In this document: piece by piece, positions 46,554-57,836 of the stretch | Position numbering within the stretch: the first letter of the stretch is position 1 | Layout: the number at the start of each line of letters is the position of its first letter | Origin: Ophiura sarsii | Taxonomy: Eukaryota > Echinodermata > Ophiuroidea > Amphilepidida > Ophiuridae | Reading direction: 5' to 3' | NCBI GenBank assembly: GCA_035610835.1 | Contig: CM069449.1 | Span: forward strand, 10,001,855-10,065,854 | DNA length: 64,000 bases | Program-made: the position numbers and the translations under genes | Notes under the pieces: model-generated | Database searches by the model: none | The model's input: the letters and a program-made list of their open reading frames with translations, nothing else | Told to the model about the DNA's origin: nothing

Positions 46554-48148
46554 TATTTCTAATGAATATTGATTACTAAGTCAATGACCAAGGTAAAATG
46601 CATGAAATTTGAACACAATTTAAGGCATCATTTTATATCCCCCCTTTTTTTGGTTCAAATCAAATCGTCAGACACGCGTCCCCATGCGTAAACTGACAGT
46701 TGACTGCAATTAGACGAGAGGACTAGACTATACCACAAAGATAAATTTGTCTTGTGCTTCTGCCAAGGAATCTAAACAAATAGCTCTTAGATAGCTATTG
46801 TGTTACCCTTGCTTGTAAATGAAGAGGGTTATATGAGATAGCAGGGACCTACTCCTACCTAGCGATGTTACAGGCGTCTTCCTGTATAGGTCAGAAAATT
46901 GAATTCATATTTTCATAACTGATGAAATGAAGCGGTAATATCGATAACCGTTATAACCGAGGGTGCTATAATATGATACAGGTGCGCTACTGAAAGCCTA
47001 AACTCCCCAACATGTTATCAGGAAATGGATGGTTATGTTTATCTGGGTTAACCAACTTAACCCACTATGCACTGCTGACTCCGCTTTTATTGTCTCTGAT
47101 TGGGTACTGGATAAAATAGTCACCAATCAACACAGAGCTTGTAGATTCTTTGGCTCAATCCACTCCAGCCCTGCCACTAAGCATGTCTCTGATTGGCTGA
47201 TGAATAATATCAGCCGCGTTTACATCCAATCAATTAACGGGTGAGTAAATGATGTAACTTGGGACAGAGCAGTGTTATCATTCAGCTCCATAACGAGAGC
47301 TCGTTTCACTTGAGGGCGCTACAAATTGACTGGTGTGCGTCGTCAAATTGTGCAATCATTGCATTTTTTTGCTTTTCAACCCTAAATATTTGCATACAAA
47401 TTAACATCTTAACAGATTGAGCGCAGCCTAGCTACCACAATTCCTCGCGACAGCTTTGAGTCCGATGATTGTATCTCACCTTTGACCCCACTCGCAATAC
47501 AGGTCGGAATACACCTTTTTACTGCGATGAGACTACCATTTTCTAGGCGAATTTTTAGGTTAAGTGTGATAATTTTTACATTAAATATAATCCTTGTAGT
47601 ATTATATATAGTGATGAATATTTTACCATTATCTCATAGATAAGAGACTCATTTTATGGTTGAAAGTCGGCAAAATATGATTTATTTTCTCCAATCTGTG
47701 ACGGGAGGTCGTTCCCTTGGAAACGCAGTCCCGTTCCCAATCCTGTCCTCTATTGAAATATCAAACTTATTCGTCACCAGGTGGAAGACGGTCTCCCGTC
47801 ACTTGATGTATGGCATGTGTAAAAAATGACGGCAGTGCCTCACTAAATAGCACGCTCTCGAGCCGAACGCTCTCCCGATCTCAAGTCAATAAAATGACTT
47901 GGATTTCTGATGACTTGACTCAAGTCAGTGATAGCAACGAATTGCCTTGACTTGTGACAAATTGTGTCATAAAATTTGACTTGATCTTATTGATATGATT
48001 AAGTTGAGTTCAATTAAACACAACTGATGGATATAAGTTTGGATTTTGAGGTTTGTTGAAGAATTTTGAATTAAACTATTACTTTTGAATGACCCAGAAT
48101 AATTGTGAAAAAGTGAAAAATTTGACAAGGATATGAAAAACACAATAG
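46554..48148. other. No gene seen; CCAAT cluster and a small hairpin
   Basis: Four CCAAT/ATTGG boxes lie in 150 bp at 47088-47237. The inverted pair GTGACGGGAG and CTCCCGTCAC spans 47699-47803. The palindrome TGACTTGACTCAAGTCA lies at about 47910. No ORF carries a recognised domain. Confidence 0.45.
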
Positions 48149-48462
48149 TTAGGCTATATTAAAAAAAATCATTTGTCTCAAAGCTCTCGCGCGCGTTAGT
48201 TAATTGGTGAGCGTTAGAAAAACTCTTCTTTTTTTTAAATATTTTTTATTTATTTATTTATTTTTTCACAAAAAAAAATCCCAAAATTTCACCGATTTTT
48301 ATTGATCACATCACTTTAAATACAAAAGATCACTTTTACAATGATTTCAATATTTTATATTTATAACATTTTTATTTTTATTTTTTAAAAACCCCGCATT
48401 CCGCATTAGGTTTTGAAAAACTGAAGAGCTTTGAGACAAAAGATTTTCTTAATATAGCCTTA
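48149..48462. mobile_element. MITE with long terminal repeats (TTAGGCTATATTAA ends)
   Basis: A terminal inverted repeat of about 37 bp starts AGGCTATATTAAAAAAAATC and continues to TTTGTCTCAAAGCTCT. The right end is its inverse. The interior is low-complexity T/A. About 314 bp, flanked by TTA on each side. Confidence 0.8.
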
Positions 48463-48903
48463 TACAGTCTTTAAAATTAAAATGGTCCCAAATAATTTGC
48501 ACAGGCAGTACAGTGTCATTCACTTGAATTGCCATATGAAGAATGCTATGGTGACATTTTAAGTTAAATTTACTTTGCAGTAAGTTAACTAATGGTTAAA
48601 TGTGAGTGCTATAAAGCTTGCACTGACAATCAAAGTCCATTTTGTTGCATTTCTTGTGAACGACAAGTGCCTTATGAGAATTAGCCCCAACAATATTGAT
48701 TTTCATCGCATCTTTTGAAGTATCTTTTATAAAAATCTTACATTGTCTTGGTAAATTATAGTGTAGCAATGTCAATTGTTGGCGTCACGGGGAAACTGCT
48801 TGTCTGTCTATCCATTGGAGGCCACACGCTTGCTTGTAGAGATGTTTGCTTAATGGTTTATGTAGTGTTGGAAACAAGATTTGAAGGTTCTGATCAAGTA
48901 ATC
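48463..48903. other. No gene seen
   Basis: Single-copy-looking DNA before the GGAT array. No ORF of note. Confidence 0.5.
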
Positions 48904-49106
48904 GGATGGATGGATGGATGATGGATGGATGGATGGATGGATGGATGGATGGATGGATGGATGGATGGATGGATGGATGGATGGATGGATGGATGGATGG
49001 ATGGATGGATGATGGATGGATGGATGGATGGATGTATGGATGGATGGATGGATGGATGGATGGATGGATGGATGTATGAATGGATGGATGAATGGATGGA
49101 TGGATA
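48904..49106 (+). repeat. (GGAT)n microsatellite
   Basis: About 200 bp of GGAT units with a few ATGA and ATGT interruptions. The MDGW and HPSI frames on either strand are by-products. Confidence 0.97.
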
Positions 49107-49110
49107 GGGC

Positions 49111-49490
49111 GCAGTTGTCTCTCAAAGAAAATGTTGAGATCTTAATACCAACAAGAAGAACTTTAGAATGCTTCAAAATGAGACTCTCAAAGAAAATGTT
49201 GAGATCTTAATACCAACAAGAAGAACTTTAGAATGCTTCAAAATGAGACTCTCAAAGAAAATGTTGAGATCTTAATACCAACAAGAAAAACTTTAGAATG
49301 CTTCAAAATGACACCTTTGTGGTTAAGATTGGATCCAGCTTTCTAATCTTAATCTTATGAAGAAAAATTATGGTAACATTGTCTGTATTGTCTCTATTTT
49401 TCTATGCCTTTTATTTCATCAGTATCTCAAAATTCATCTTACTGACAACTGCACCATTTTGTCACGACAGTACACATAATTATATGAATG
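49111..49490 (+). repeat. Dispersed repeat G, copy 2, with a 65-bp triplication
   Basis: GCAGTTGTCTCTCAAAGAAA and what follows match copy 1 at about 6029-7030. A 65-bp unit (TCTCAAAGAAAATGTTGAGA to CTTCAAAATGAGAC) is present three times, starting at 49120, 49185 and 49250. It then runs on as single sequence (GGTTAAGATTGGATCCAG and so on). It keeps the uninterrupted TTAA that holds the piggyBac-like insert in copy 1. Confidence 0.8.
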
Positions 49491-50439
49491 ATATATACTC
49501 AGCCCTATGGCAAGGCTTATGTCTTCAAATGGCAACATTTATATCACAATTATCCTCGATGGACAATGCATTTGATTGCATTATTGATAGCAACTGTTTG
49601 TATGATGACTGTTTTCAGGACGGGGGAAAAGAAAATGACAAAGCGTTGTATCTTGATGTGCCTAAGGACAACCAGTATCGCATTTAGAAAATCAAAATTG
49701 CAGAAGGATTTATAGAGACAAAAGTATATATTTTGATTATTTAGGTTTGGACATTGGGTATTAAAATGATATAATAGCAACTACTTTGCACCACTCATCT
49801 TTCAAGTTAACTAAATGTCCATGCCTAAGACTTTGCAAATATAAAATCTGTCAAACTTGAAACTGTCAATGTACTTATAAAAGGCATAAAACAGAATTGT
49901 ACCATCTGCAATGGAAACACATTTTGGGGATTTTGACAATTTACACAAGGAAGATGAATCTTCGATCTTATCACATCAACTATAGGGCCAACACCACGCA
50001 TGGTTAAAACTGTCACTATGAGTATTCAGAGGTCTGATATCCTTATGAATAAATGACAACAAATCACGAAGCAAATCTGAATAATGTTATCATAAAAGAT
50101 AATTCCTAATTCATATCTATCTGGGAAAACGTATAGACAGGAAAGTAAAGAAATGCAGCAGCGCCGGTCCATGTTTGTAAGCTTCTTCAAGGCCGGTCTT
50201 CTTTAAATACAACATTTACTCGCTGCGCATTTTTCTGTAAATTGCATATGCAGTATCTTATGTTTCATAGAGCTGCTCAGTATATGCTGCCTAGCTGGCT
50301 GGAGGCTTATTACTTAGAGGACCGTTGGGATTGCAACTTAATTATTTTTGATAGATTCAATTTCATGTTCATCTTATTTGTTGTCTTACTGTAGATTATT
50401 GAGATGCAGAAAGGGATGCGCAACTCTTTTAATATCCTA
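49491..50439. other. No gene seen
   Basis: Plus-strand frames of 105 and 75 codons (49370-49715) begin in the dispersed repeat and show no domain. The rest is unremarkable. Confidence 0.45.
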
Positions 50440-50760
50440 CGGGCTTTTTCCGCCTAAGCTCCTGTTCTGACCAACAGTTTTTAATGTATCACTCAAGTTC
50501 TAATAGCTACTATAGAAAGTCTACAGTGCCATCCGAGCTAGAATGGCCTGTAGAAAAGCCATGACTCTTTCATCATGATGGTCTTTGCCACCTAAGCTCC
50601 AGCTGTTCTGACCAACAGTTGTTTATGTATCTTTAAGTTCTAATAGCTTCTATAAAGACTCTACAGTGCCATCCGAGCTACAGTGGCCCTTACCAATGAC
50701 TCTGTCATATTCTAGGGGACTTTTTCCGCTAAAGCTTCTGCCCTGACCAACATTTTTGTG
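50440..50760 (+). repeat. About 138-bp tandem repeat, 2-3 units
   Basis: CTAAGCTCC, then GTTCTGACCAACAGTT, then TAAGTTCTAATAGCT and CTACAGTGCCATCCGAGCTA recur about every 137-139 bp (50460, 50597, 50736). The third unit is cut off by the SINE-like insert. Worn relatives appear at about 51064 and 51655. Confidence 0.8.
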
Positions 50761-50764
50761 TAAC

Positions 50765-51035
50765 CCTAACCTTGCCGGCCTTTTTTTCAGAATTGTTCCC
50801 CCCCCCCCCCCCCCCACCGCAAAAATTGAGCCAAAATATTGCCGCAACCCCGTGGGATTTGAACCACGGACCTCTGGCACACAGGGCTTGGGATTTTTTT
50901 AGTACACCACTGGTGACTAGGCTATTTGCTGGGACCAGAATTTCTTCGAAAAACGTCCACGCTGGGTTATACAAACATGCTGGCTTGTTGGATTTGGCAG
51001 TGTTAGGGTCATGTATTGCTCTGGGATAACCATAA
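50765..51035 (-). mobile_element. tRNA-derived SINE, minus strand, inside the 138-bp repeat
   Basis: On the minus strand CCGTGGTTCAAATCCCACGG is a perfect tRNA-like T-arm. GCCTAGTCACCAGTGGTGTA upstream is A-box-like. A C run of about 18 bp lies at 50798-50815. The repeat units resume at about 51050. The 117- and 85-codon frames here are not credible genes. Confidence 0.6.
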
Positions 51036-51079
51036 CTTAAATATTTGAAAGGTTTTGTTTTCCCAAGCACCTGACTTGA

Positions 51080-52049
51080 CAAACAGTGTCTGTGTATTCC
51101 TCAAATCTAATATGGAAGATTTATAATATTTGATTGGAGCTAGAGCATAAGAAAATTGTGAGATAGGATTTTACGACATGTATTCATAATACAAGTTGAG
51201 AGTTTTAACAGGTTCCCTGTCCTAGAGCATAAGGGGTGTTGCAATTTCTATCGTTCCTGAGGTATTTTTTTCAGTTAAAAATCAGGTGACCTGCACATTT
51301 GTTGAATTCTATGTGGGAGGTGCACCAAATTACAACCCAATCTAAAAATTGAGATTAATCCCGCTAGAGGATCTAAAGATGACAAACATCAATGTTGTCA
51401 TCTAGAACAATACATAGACTTCAGGGGGTGCGTGTCCACACTTTGGGAGAATTCACAGCTATTTTACTCGTAGCATCTAAATGAAAGATCACTCTGGCCT
51501 AACATTTTGTAGGAGCAATGCATAAAATTATATGGGCTTTTCGATGATACATAAAAAACCCAAAACAAACAAATCGAATTTGATACGAAATCGAATCGAA
51601 TTTGATGGGAAAGTGAATGATAGTGTTCTGAATAGGGTAATCCACCTTTAAGCTCCTTACCAACAATCTTTATTATAATGAACAGAACATGTATCACCCA
51701 AGTCTTCTAACAGCCACTAATTTAGTATAAAAGCTCTAAAGTGTGATTGGAACAGAAATAGCCATAGCCCTTTTAGCATAGGGCATTTTCCAATCTAGTT
51801 CCATGTCATCACCAATACAAATATATTACCCCGTATCATGATGCAGACATGTTACTGATGTGTTAACATTAGTTATTCTATATTGTACTCATCATTCTAA
51901 TCTATAAAGTCATACTTCATAGATTATACTTCTGTACAGAACAAAAACAGGGTATTTAAAGGGGTGAGGGGCGAGGGTGAGGTTCAAAGAAGGGTTGGAT
52001 AAGTCAAAATGTCATACTGTTTTCAGTGGGTTTCAACCTTTCCGGTTTG
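51080..52049. other. No gene seen
   Basis: Worn 138-bp repeat relatives near 51640-51790. The rest is single-copy. Confidence 0.45.
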
Positions 52050-52053
52050 TTAA

Positions 52054-52273
52054 CACTTTCCACGCGGCAGCTGCGGACGACATTCCAAAATGTCAAAAAT
52101 GACAAAATGGTTGAATGTCTAACCATATAAGCACCATTAGAAATGCATTAAAATAAGTACAAACATGCCTAGTATTGGTTCAGTAATCCTTGAGATAGAC
52201 TTTGAAAGTTGGGAAAGGTTTGTGAAAAATCTGTTTTGTATATGGTGAAACTAGTATAGCCGCGTGGAAAGTG
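52054..52273. mobile_element. MITE family B, copy 4 (best preserved)
   Basis: TTAA on both sides (52050-52053, 52274-52277). With the TTAA included, the ends TTAACACTTTCCACGCGGC and GCCGCGTGGAAAGTGTTAA are perfect inverses. 220 bp, non-coding. Confidence 0.88.
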
Positions 52274-52277
52274 TTAA

Positions 52278-53198
52278 CAATTATGATGCTTGCAAATCCT
52301 TACACACCATTATCTGTTTATGGTTGGTTACCTACCCGTGGTTGCAGCTTAGTGTCCATGCTGTAAGAATCTTAGACAGACGTGTCAGATGAAGCCATCA
52401 CGGCCTATGTAAGTTGGATTAATATAGCTCTAAGTGGCAAAGTCACTGATCCTTTGCTGAGTGATATTCATTCCTCATTCCTATCTTTTCCCATCGTTCC
52501 ATTGATCACCACTCTTTATAATGTAAGCTCACAAATCTTGTAGGGTGTTGCAAGGCACAACATTGTTAACCTTTCAGTAACTCTGTTATATTATGGTGAC
52601 TTATTGTAGTATTCCTGATTGGATAAAGGGGGGTGGTGGGTGGGAGGGGGGGGGGGATTATGGAGATATGCTCTAAAATAGGGTCCATTTTCATCCAACT
52701 GATAGCGTTATATTCATACTTACACATATATTTGAGCACCCCACCCAGGATTTGTTTTGTTCCATACTCCCTTTAAAAGTTCATATTTCTTACGATTGAT
52801 ATTTGAGTTGATCCGAATCATAAAGGCTCGTAGTAACACATGTGCGTGGGCCGTTGTCTAGAGTTGAATTACTTGTAGATAATTACACCATAGCATTTCC
52901 CCAAAGTCATAGTGGTCTTTCAATTGTAACCCTACTAATACTAGTATTACATCCAGTTTTCCATATGTTAGAGTTAATATTTGATGTCCAGCGATGTTTC
53001 GGACTCATTTATTATACAACATTGTTAAATATATAATGCTCACGATATCCGACGACCATTACTGCTGGCTGGACATTATTGATATAGGCTGCAAACAAAA
53101 TGACAAAATGTTATCAATAGATTCTTCTTTAATGATTCTGTCCGTTTGTTAAGTATAACAAAGTGTTCTTTTCAAGTTGTGCTGAGCTACACATAGGT
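52278..53198. other. No gene seen
   Basis: A G-rich run lies at about 52627-52660. The 64-codon frame at 52842-53036 has no domain. Confidence 0.45.
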
Positions 53199-53460
53199 AC
53201 TGTAAAAGTGGTCATTTTCGTGTGGTTACATTTTCACGCTTTGCCGACTTTCAGCCATTTCGCTTGTTTTTAAATTTGCGATTTGAAAGTTCATTACATA
53301 GACTTATACACAAAATAAATATGCTCGCCTGGTTTTATTTTCGCGGTAGCTGCTTGTAGCGCTAATCGCGCGAAAATGAACGTAGCGCGAAAATTAATGT
53401 AGCGCGAAAATTAATGTAGCGCAAAATTAATGTAGCGCGAAAATGTCCACGTTTACAGTA
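53199..53460. mobile_element. MITE family E, copy 4 (best preserved), with internal tandem units
   Basis: The ends are TACTGTAAAAGTGGTCATTT and, inverted, TACTGTAAACGTGGACATTT, each followed by TCG. Near the right end GTAGCGCGAAAATTAAT is repeated about four times, an expansion absent from the other copies. Confidence 0.85.
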
Positions 53461-53595
53461 TACCATTGTAAATGAAATGTTATATATTTTAAAGGGGCAT
53501 TTAGAGGTAGCTGAAAAAAAAATTGCATTTGGAAAAAAGATATTGTTTCAATAGATGAAGTGTTATAATTTATGAGAAAATGGTTGAATGATGGC

Positions 53596-53812
53596 ACTAT
53601 AGTTTAATCAGTTCCAAATTGGCGAGAAATATTTGTTTTTTATCTCTCCGCGCGCAAAAGTAATCCAAGCCTACGCACGCAGTTTGGGTAGCACGCACGC
53701 GTCACATATATGATACACAGTGCGCTTGTTGCCTTCATGCGTGCCAGCGCCCTTCTGTATTAATTCGTTGCTGTAAAGAGGCTTCGCCAATTTGGAACTG
53801 ATCAAACTATAG
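53596..53812. mobile_element. MITE family D, copy 3
   Basis: The ends are ACTATAGTTTAATCAGTTCC and the inverse GGAACTGATCAAACTATAG. Inner motifs CTCTCCGCGCGCAAAAGTAA and TATGATACACAGTGCGCTTG match copy 2. 217 bp. Confidence 0.87.
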
Positions 53813-54377
53813 ATATAAATTTGGGGCTATCTGACAGATTTCAAGGAATTAGTCTCACTTATTTACCAAAAATAGGGCTGAAAGGGGTTCCACTCAATTA
53901 CCAGAGGGGTGAAAATAGGACCCCAATTGGCGGCGCATCCCTGTGACCTCATATCAACCGAGCAGCCCTCCCTGGCCGGCCGGGTTCGTCACTTCAAAAA
54001 CACATCTTGTTATGGTCGAATATAGGGCAAATTGAGGTAGCTATTTATAATTTATAAAACTGCTTTTGTGAAAATAAATATAGAAATGGTGAATAATTTA
54101 ATTATTTAACCTTTGATGGAGATGTAGGACATCATCAATCGTATAGACAGATATTAATACCATATTTAAAGCTCAGTAATATTATTATCCTTCATCTCAG
54201 GAATTGATAATTTTAATCCATATTGAAGGTTTTTTATATTCAAATATTAGTTACATTTTACCAAATTTTGAAATAGGCCAACTAACATTTTCATTTGTAA
54301 CAGCAGCTGTGTTATTAAGAAATCGCAATAGACTGCTCCGCTATAAAGTACATGCTTCGCTAACTACATGCTTTCTA
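53813..54377. other. No gene seen
   Basis: An 87-codon frame at 54204-54467 runs into the next MITE and has no recognised domain. Confidence 0.45.
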
Positions 54378-54800
54378 AGGCAAACAAAAAAAAATAGTTG
54401 TGTTGTCCTCATCCGGCCAGGTCAAAATTCCGAGAATGTGGGCCGGTATTTTTATTTATTTTTTTAAAGAATTTCTTCTTCTTTTTCACTTTTTTTAAGA
54501 TTTTTTTTTCAAGATTTTTTTTTTTTCTTCATGATTTTTTTCAAGATTTTTTTCCCTCAAGATCTTCCAATCTGTGAAAATTGCACAGAGATGGGCAAGA
54601 AACCAAAATATTCACCATTGGGTTGAAAATACATCCAGTAAGCGGTTTTCCTTAGTATCTTCACACATGTTGACTGAAATAATAGGTATAAAATCGTTGA
54701 TTTGGTAAATTAAAATTTAAAAATTAAAAAAAATCCGGCCGGCCGTCCTTCCCGATTTTAGGCTTGTGAGGGCAACACAACTGTTTTTTGTTGTTGGCCT
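54378..54800. mobile_element. MITE family A, copy 4
   Basis: The left end AGGCAAACAAAAAAAAATAG runs into TTGTGTTGTCCTCA. The right end is the inverse (TGAGGGCAACACAACTG, GTTGTTGGCCT). CCGGCC motifs lie inside both ends. Long T runs at 54455-54560. About 423 bp. Confidence 0.85.
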
Positions 54801-55178
54801 AACTAGGAATCAAAGTAACATTTCCCAAACACTACACTCTTAAAACAACAATCACAAAGTGGCAATACAATTTGATCCAGTCTGGAGAAACACTTATTCA
54901 GTAATAATTCACCAATTGTATACCAATTTTGAGCCTTCTCATGTAGAAATTTACAGATAATCTCCAGACAGAAATCCTTCAATATTTTCATGTTGGGCCT
55001 CTCATTGGGTCGTTAGGCAACATTGTTGATAATGATTCTCTTTTCGTCTAGTTCAGCAGAGCATGAAGCATCATAACACTATCACCTCTAGCTGGATAAT
55101 GGCTACATAAAATGGGTGGGATTGATTGGGCTGTTTAGGGATCATATCAACTTACCACTGTTGGATTGGGGGATTATA
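54801..55178. other. No gene seen
   Basis: A 62-codon minus-strand frame (54803-54991) without a domain. Otherwise plain single-copy DNA. Confidence 0.45.
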
Positions 55179-55556
55179 AGGCCAAATAAAAATAAAAACT
55201 AGTTTGTCGTCCCAACTCTTGAAAAAAAGGAGGATGAGGGCATTTTTTAATATTATTTTTAGTAAATAATGTAAAATCACCATTTACCAGCGAGGTATTG
55301 CATGATTGGTCGCTGAACTTGAAGACAATGAGGCCTTTGTAAAAATCTTTTTATTTCATGATTCTGGGGGGAGTTGGTTAACACAAAATCTGCTTTTAAA
55401 ATGCTCATTGGACTAAAGTAAATATATTACCAAGATGTCAGCCTTTAAAAAAAATTAAAAAAATATGGAAAGAATAAAGGGAAAAAAGAAAATTATAGAG
55501 TTCCTGAAAATGGTGCGCGAGGGGACCAGAAACTGCTTTATTTTTTTACTTGGCCT
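55179..55556. mobile_element. Probable MITE family A, copy 5 (worn)
   Basis: The left end is AGGCCAAATAAAAATAAAAA and the right end TTTTTTTACTTGGCCT. GATGAGGGCA follows on the left as in other copies. The middle does not match the family well. Confidence 0.5.
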
Positions 55557-56099
55557 AATGCAGGGACTGGCAGAGCCAAATTAATTTACTACAAAATCAC
55601 GATAAAATGTGCAGTTTGATTGATTTTGGTGAAGGTTTCAAAAACAAAAATTAACTATGAATGAATTCAAATGAAAACCCCCATGAGGATTTCATGTATG
55701 AAAGAGGGACGATGAGGCTGGGCATTTGGGATTGGGTTTTCAAATTAACCGCATTTCATCTGATTCTGAAATCTTAACTGAATCGGAGAACAAATAAATC
55801 TAGGTGAATCAGAGAACAAGTAGATAAAATCTGTCGGAAATGTTGTCAGCAGTTGCATAGCTGATTTAGTTTTGGGATTTAAGTATTCCATTTCATGCTT
55901 GTCATTTCCACTGTATACACACACCACAACATGTAATTGAAATTTAAGCTGTACATGTAAAATATTGTAGTAAATGTTTTCAGTCATTCAACCAGTATGC
56001 TAAGTAAATAATTGAATCTATTTCTTTAACTTTAAGTGCAACTATCACAAGTATAGGATTGGCAATTCAAATTTGACGTGACCCACTTGAGGGGCAGAT
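55557..56099. other. No gene seen
   Basis: An 80-codon minus-strand frame (55745-55987) has no recognised domain. Confidence 0.45.
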
Positions 56100-56376
56100 C
56101 AGTAGTGTATAGCTAGGTTTTTCTATAGGGGGGTGGTTGCAAAAAATCATAATGAAGAAGTGAACCGAAATACTTCAATATGGTTGTGGACCAAAATGGT
56201 TGCCATTGTATTTGTGAAAAACTGATTAGCAAGAATTTGTGTTCGCTTATAAAGCCTGTTATTCCACCTATTTTCTTTTTTTGAAATATTTTCTTTTTAT
56301 AAACACACTATGACTCTTATCAAATGAACCACCAGGACCGACGTATTACTGAACAAAGACCGATGGACTGAAATAT

Positions 56377-56407
<31 letters not shown>

Positions 56408-56442
56408 TTGTCCCCCTTGTTCTCCCTCTGGCTTCGCTTCTG
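56100..56442. mobile_element. Probable hAT-type MITE with near-perfect 8-bp TSD
   Basis: The left end is CAGTAGTGTATAGCTAGG and the right end, inverted, CAGAAGCGAAGCCAGAG (loose match). The flanks are GGGCAGAT and GGTCAGAT (7 of 8). A G run of 30 lies at 56377-56406. Non-coding, 343 bp. Confidence 0.6.
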
Positions 56443-56450
56443 GGTCAGAT

Positions 56451-56811
56451 GCCTGATATAAATCAATGGTGAATGACTACAACCTTGCACTTGGCATTGT
56501 ATATTGATTATATCAATAGATTACAATGTTTTAGTAATGAGGACTAGTTATTATCATCAATATATACTCCCTGTTATAGGTTAATTATAAGGCTAGCATA
56601 ATGATGTTGTACGGCATAATGAAAGCGGATTGGATTTGCTAAATGCTTTGATGGCAACCCTATTTGATAGTCATATGAATTAACGAACCAATGCATAATG
56701 TTGTATAGTTTATACATAAATAAATTAGCAACAGTAGTACTTTAGTCTTTAAGACTTAAGTGGTTACACTAATGATAGCTACATTTGAAATTAAATTGAA
56801 ATTGTGATGTA
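56451..56811. other. No gene seen
   Basis: AT-rich single-copy DNA up to the left edge of the duplicated block. Whether the duplication extends into it is hidden by the gap. Confidence 0.5.
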
Positions 56812-57027
56812 GTGGTTGTTACTCATCACATCAGAGATTACATCCATCAATGTCCTAATATTTACCCTTAGTTTTTTTCATGAAACCCAATTCATCTAAG
56901 CAAACAAATTGTCACAATTTGTCAGTGATGGATTTTGTAAAGCCAAGTACCCAATAGACAATTGACATGCCCTTGATTTCCTAAACTGGGACGCACATAA
57001 TGGCCCTCTTCTGGAATCTGCCACGAT

Positions 57028-57230
57028 CAGCGTTCGAAATAGCAGTAATCCGTGAACCCGAAATGACCAAATTTCCTTGCAGATAACCTTTTTTTTCTTC
57101 TTGTTGATTATCTGACCGATAACCAAGATCTTGACACCAAAACAACTGAAATAATTGTGGCGGATAACCTAAATCTTCTGCTGGGTTTTCTGCTGGATAA
57201 CCAGTTTATTTTTACCTATTTCTAACGCTG
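57028..57230. mobile_element. hAT-type MITE with 8-bp TSD (in block copy 1)
   Basis: The ends are CAGCGTTCGAAATAG and, inverted, CAGCGTTAGAAATAG. The flanks are GCCACGAT and GCCATGAT. The second block has GCCATGAT at the left, which shows the original duplication was GCCATGAT. The interior has several GGATAACC words. Confidence 0.8.
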
Positions 57231-57335
57231 GCCATGATATTTTTTTAAAAGTTGCAATGACATGTTTGAAAATTATCATTGAAAGCTTGTATTTAAATAT
57301 AAGACAAACATTTTCAAAATGATTATAATTTTCAA

Positions 57336-57836
57336 GTTCAAGTTCAAGTTCAAGCCGGCTGAGATGTTCGAGTCATTCATTAATGATTGAAGCGGGTAGG
57401 TGGCAGAATATTGATCGAGAAAATCGTGTTTGTATTCTTTGTGATGATAACGATATTGAGGACGAATTTCATTTCGTTCTCATTTTTAATTGTTTCACCA
57501 CCTTACGTACTAAATACTTGCCGCTTTGGGTTTACGTTAATCCAACTCATCAGAAATTTTATTCACTGTTAAACACCTCTGACTCGACCATTTTAGCAGG
57601 ATTAGCAGCATTTGTGTACCACGCACTTAATCTTAGAAATTCAGTGAGTTAAAACTTGATTATATTCCACAAATGTTATGTAATTATTATTAAAAAATAA
57701 AAATAATAATAATGTCTTTATTTTTCCGATGTGTCTGATGCCAGATATGATATGTAAAATATGTATCATTAATATGTTGTTATATTATGGGCCTATGGCC
57801 TAATTGTATTGTGAAATAAAACTTGAACTTGAACTT
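57336..57836 (+). mobile_element. LINE 3' end with C-terminal zinc-knuckle region, 15-bp TSD
   Basis: A 5'-truncated LINE of 501 bp, flanked by identical GATTATAATTTTCAA (57321-57335, 57837-57851). The 89-codon frame (open from about 57362, stop at 57650) reads GRWQNIDRENRVCILC, then IEDEFHFVL, then a cysteine, then LRTKYLPLW, LLNTSD and LAAFVYHAL. This is the C-x2-C...H...C region and tail found at the end of many LINE reverse transcriptase proteins. The 3' end is AATAAAACTTGAACTTGAAC. Copy 2 of the block has the empty site. No catalytic domain remains. Confidence 0.88.

Noticed and set aside
47699..47803. Small MITE with GTGACGGGAG ends
   Set aside because: The inverted match is only about 10 bp and no second copy was seen.
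48850..49210. MDGW- or HPSI-repeat proteins
   Set aside because: Direct translation of a GGAT microsatellite on either strand.
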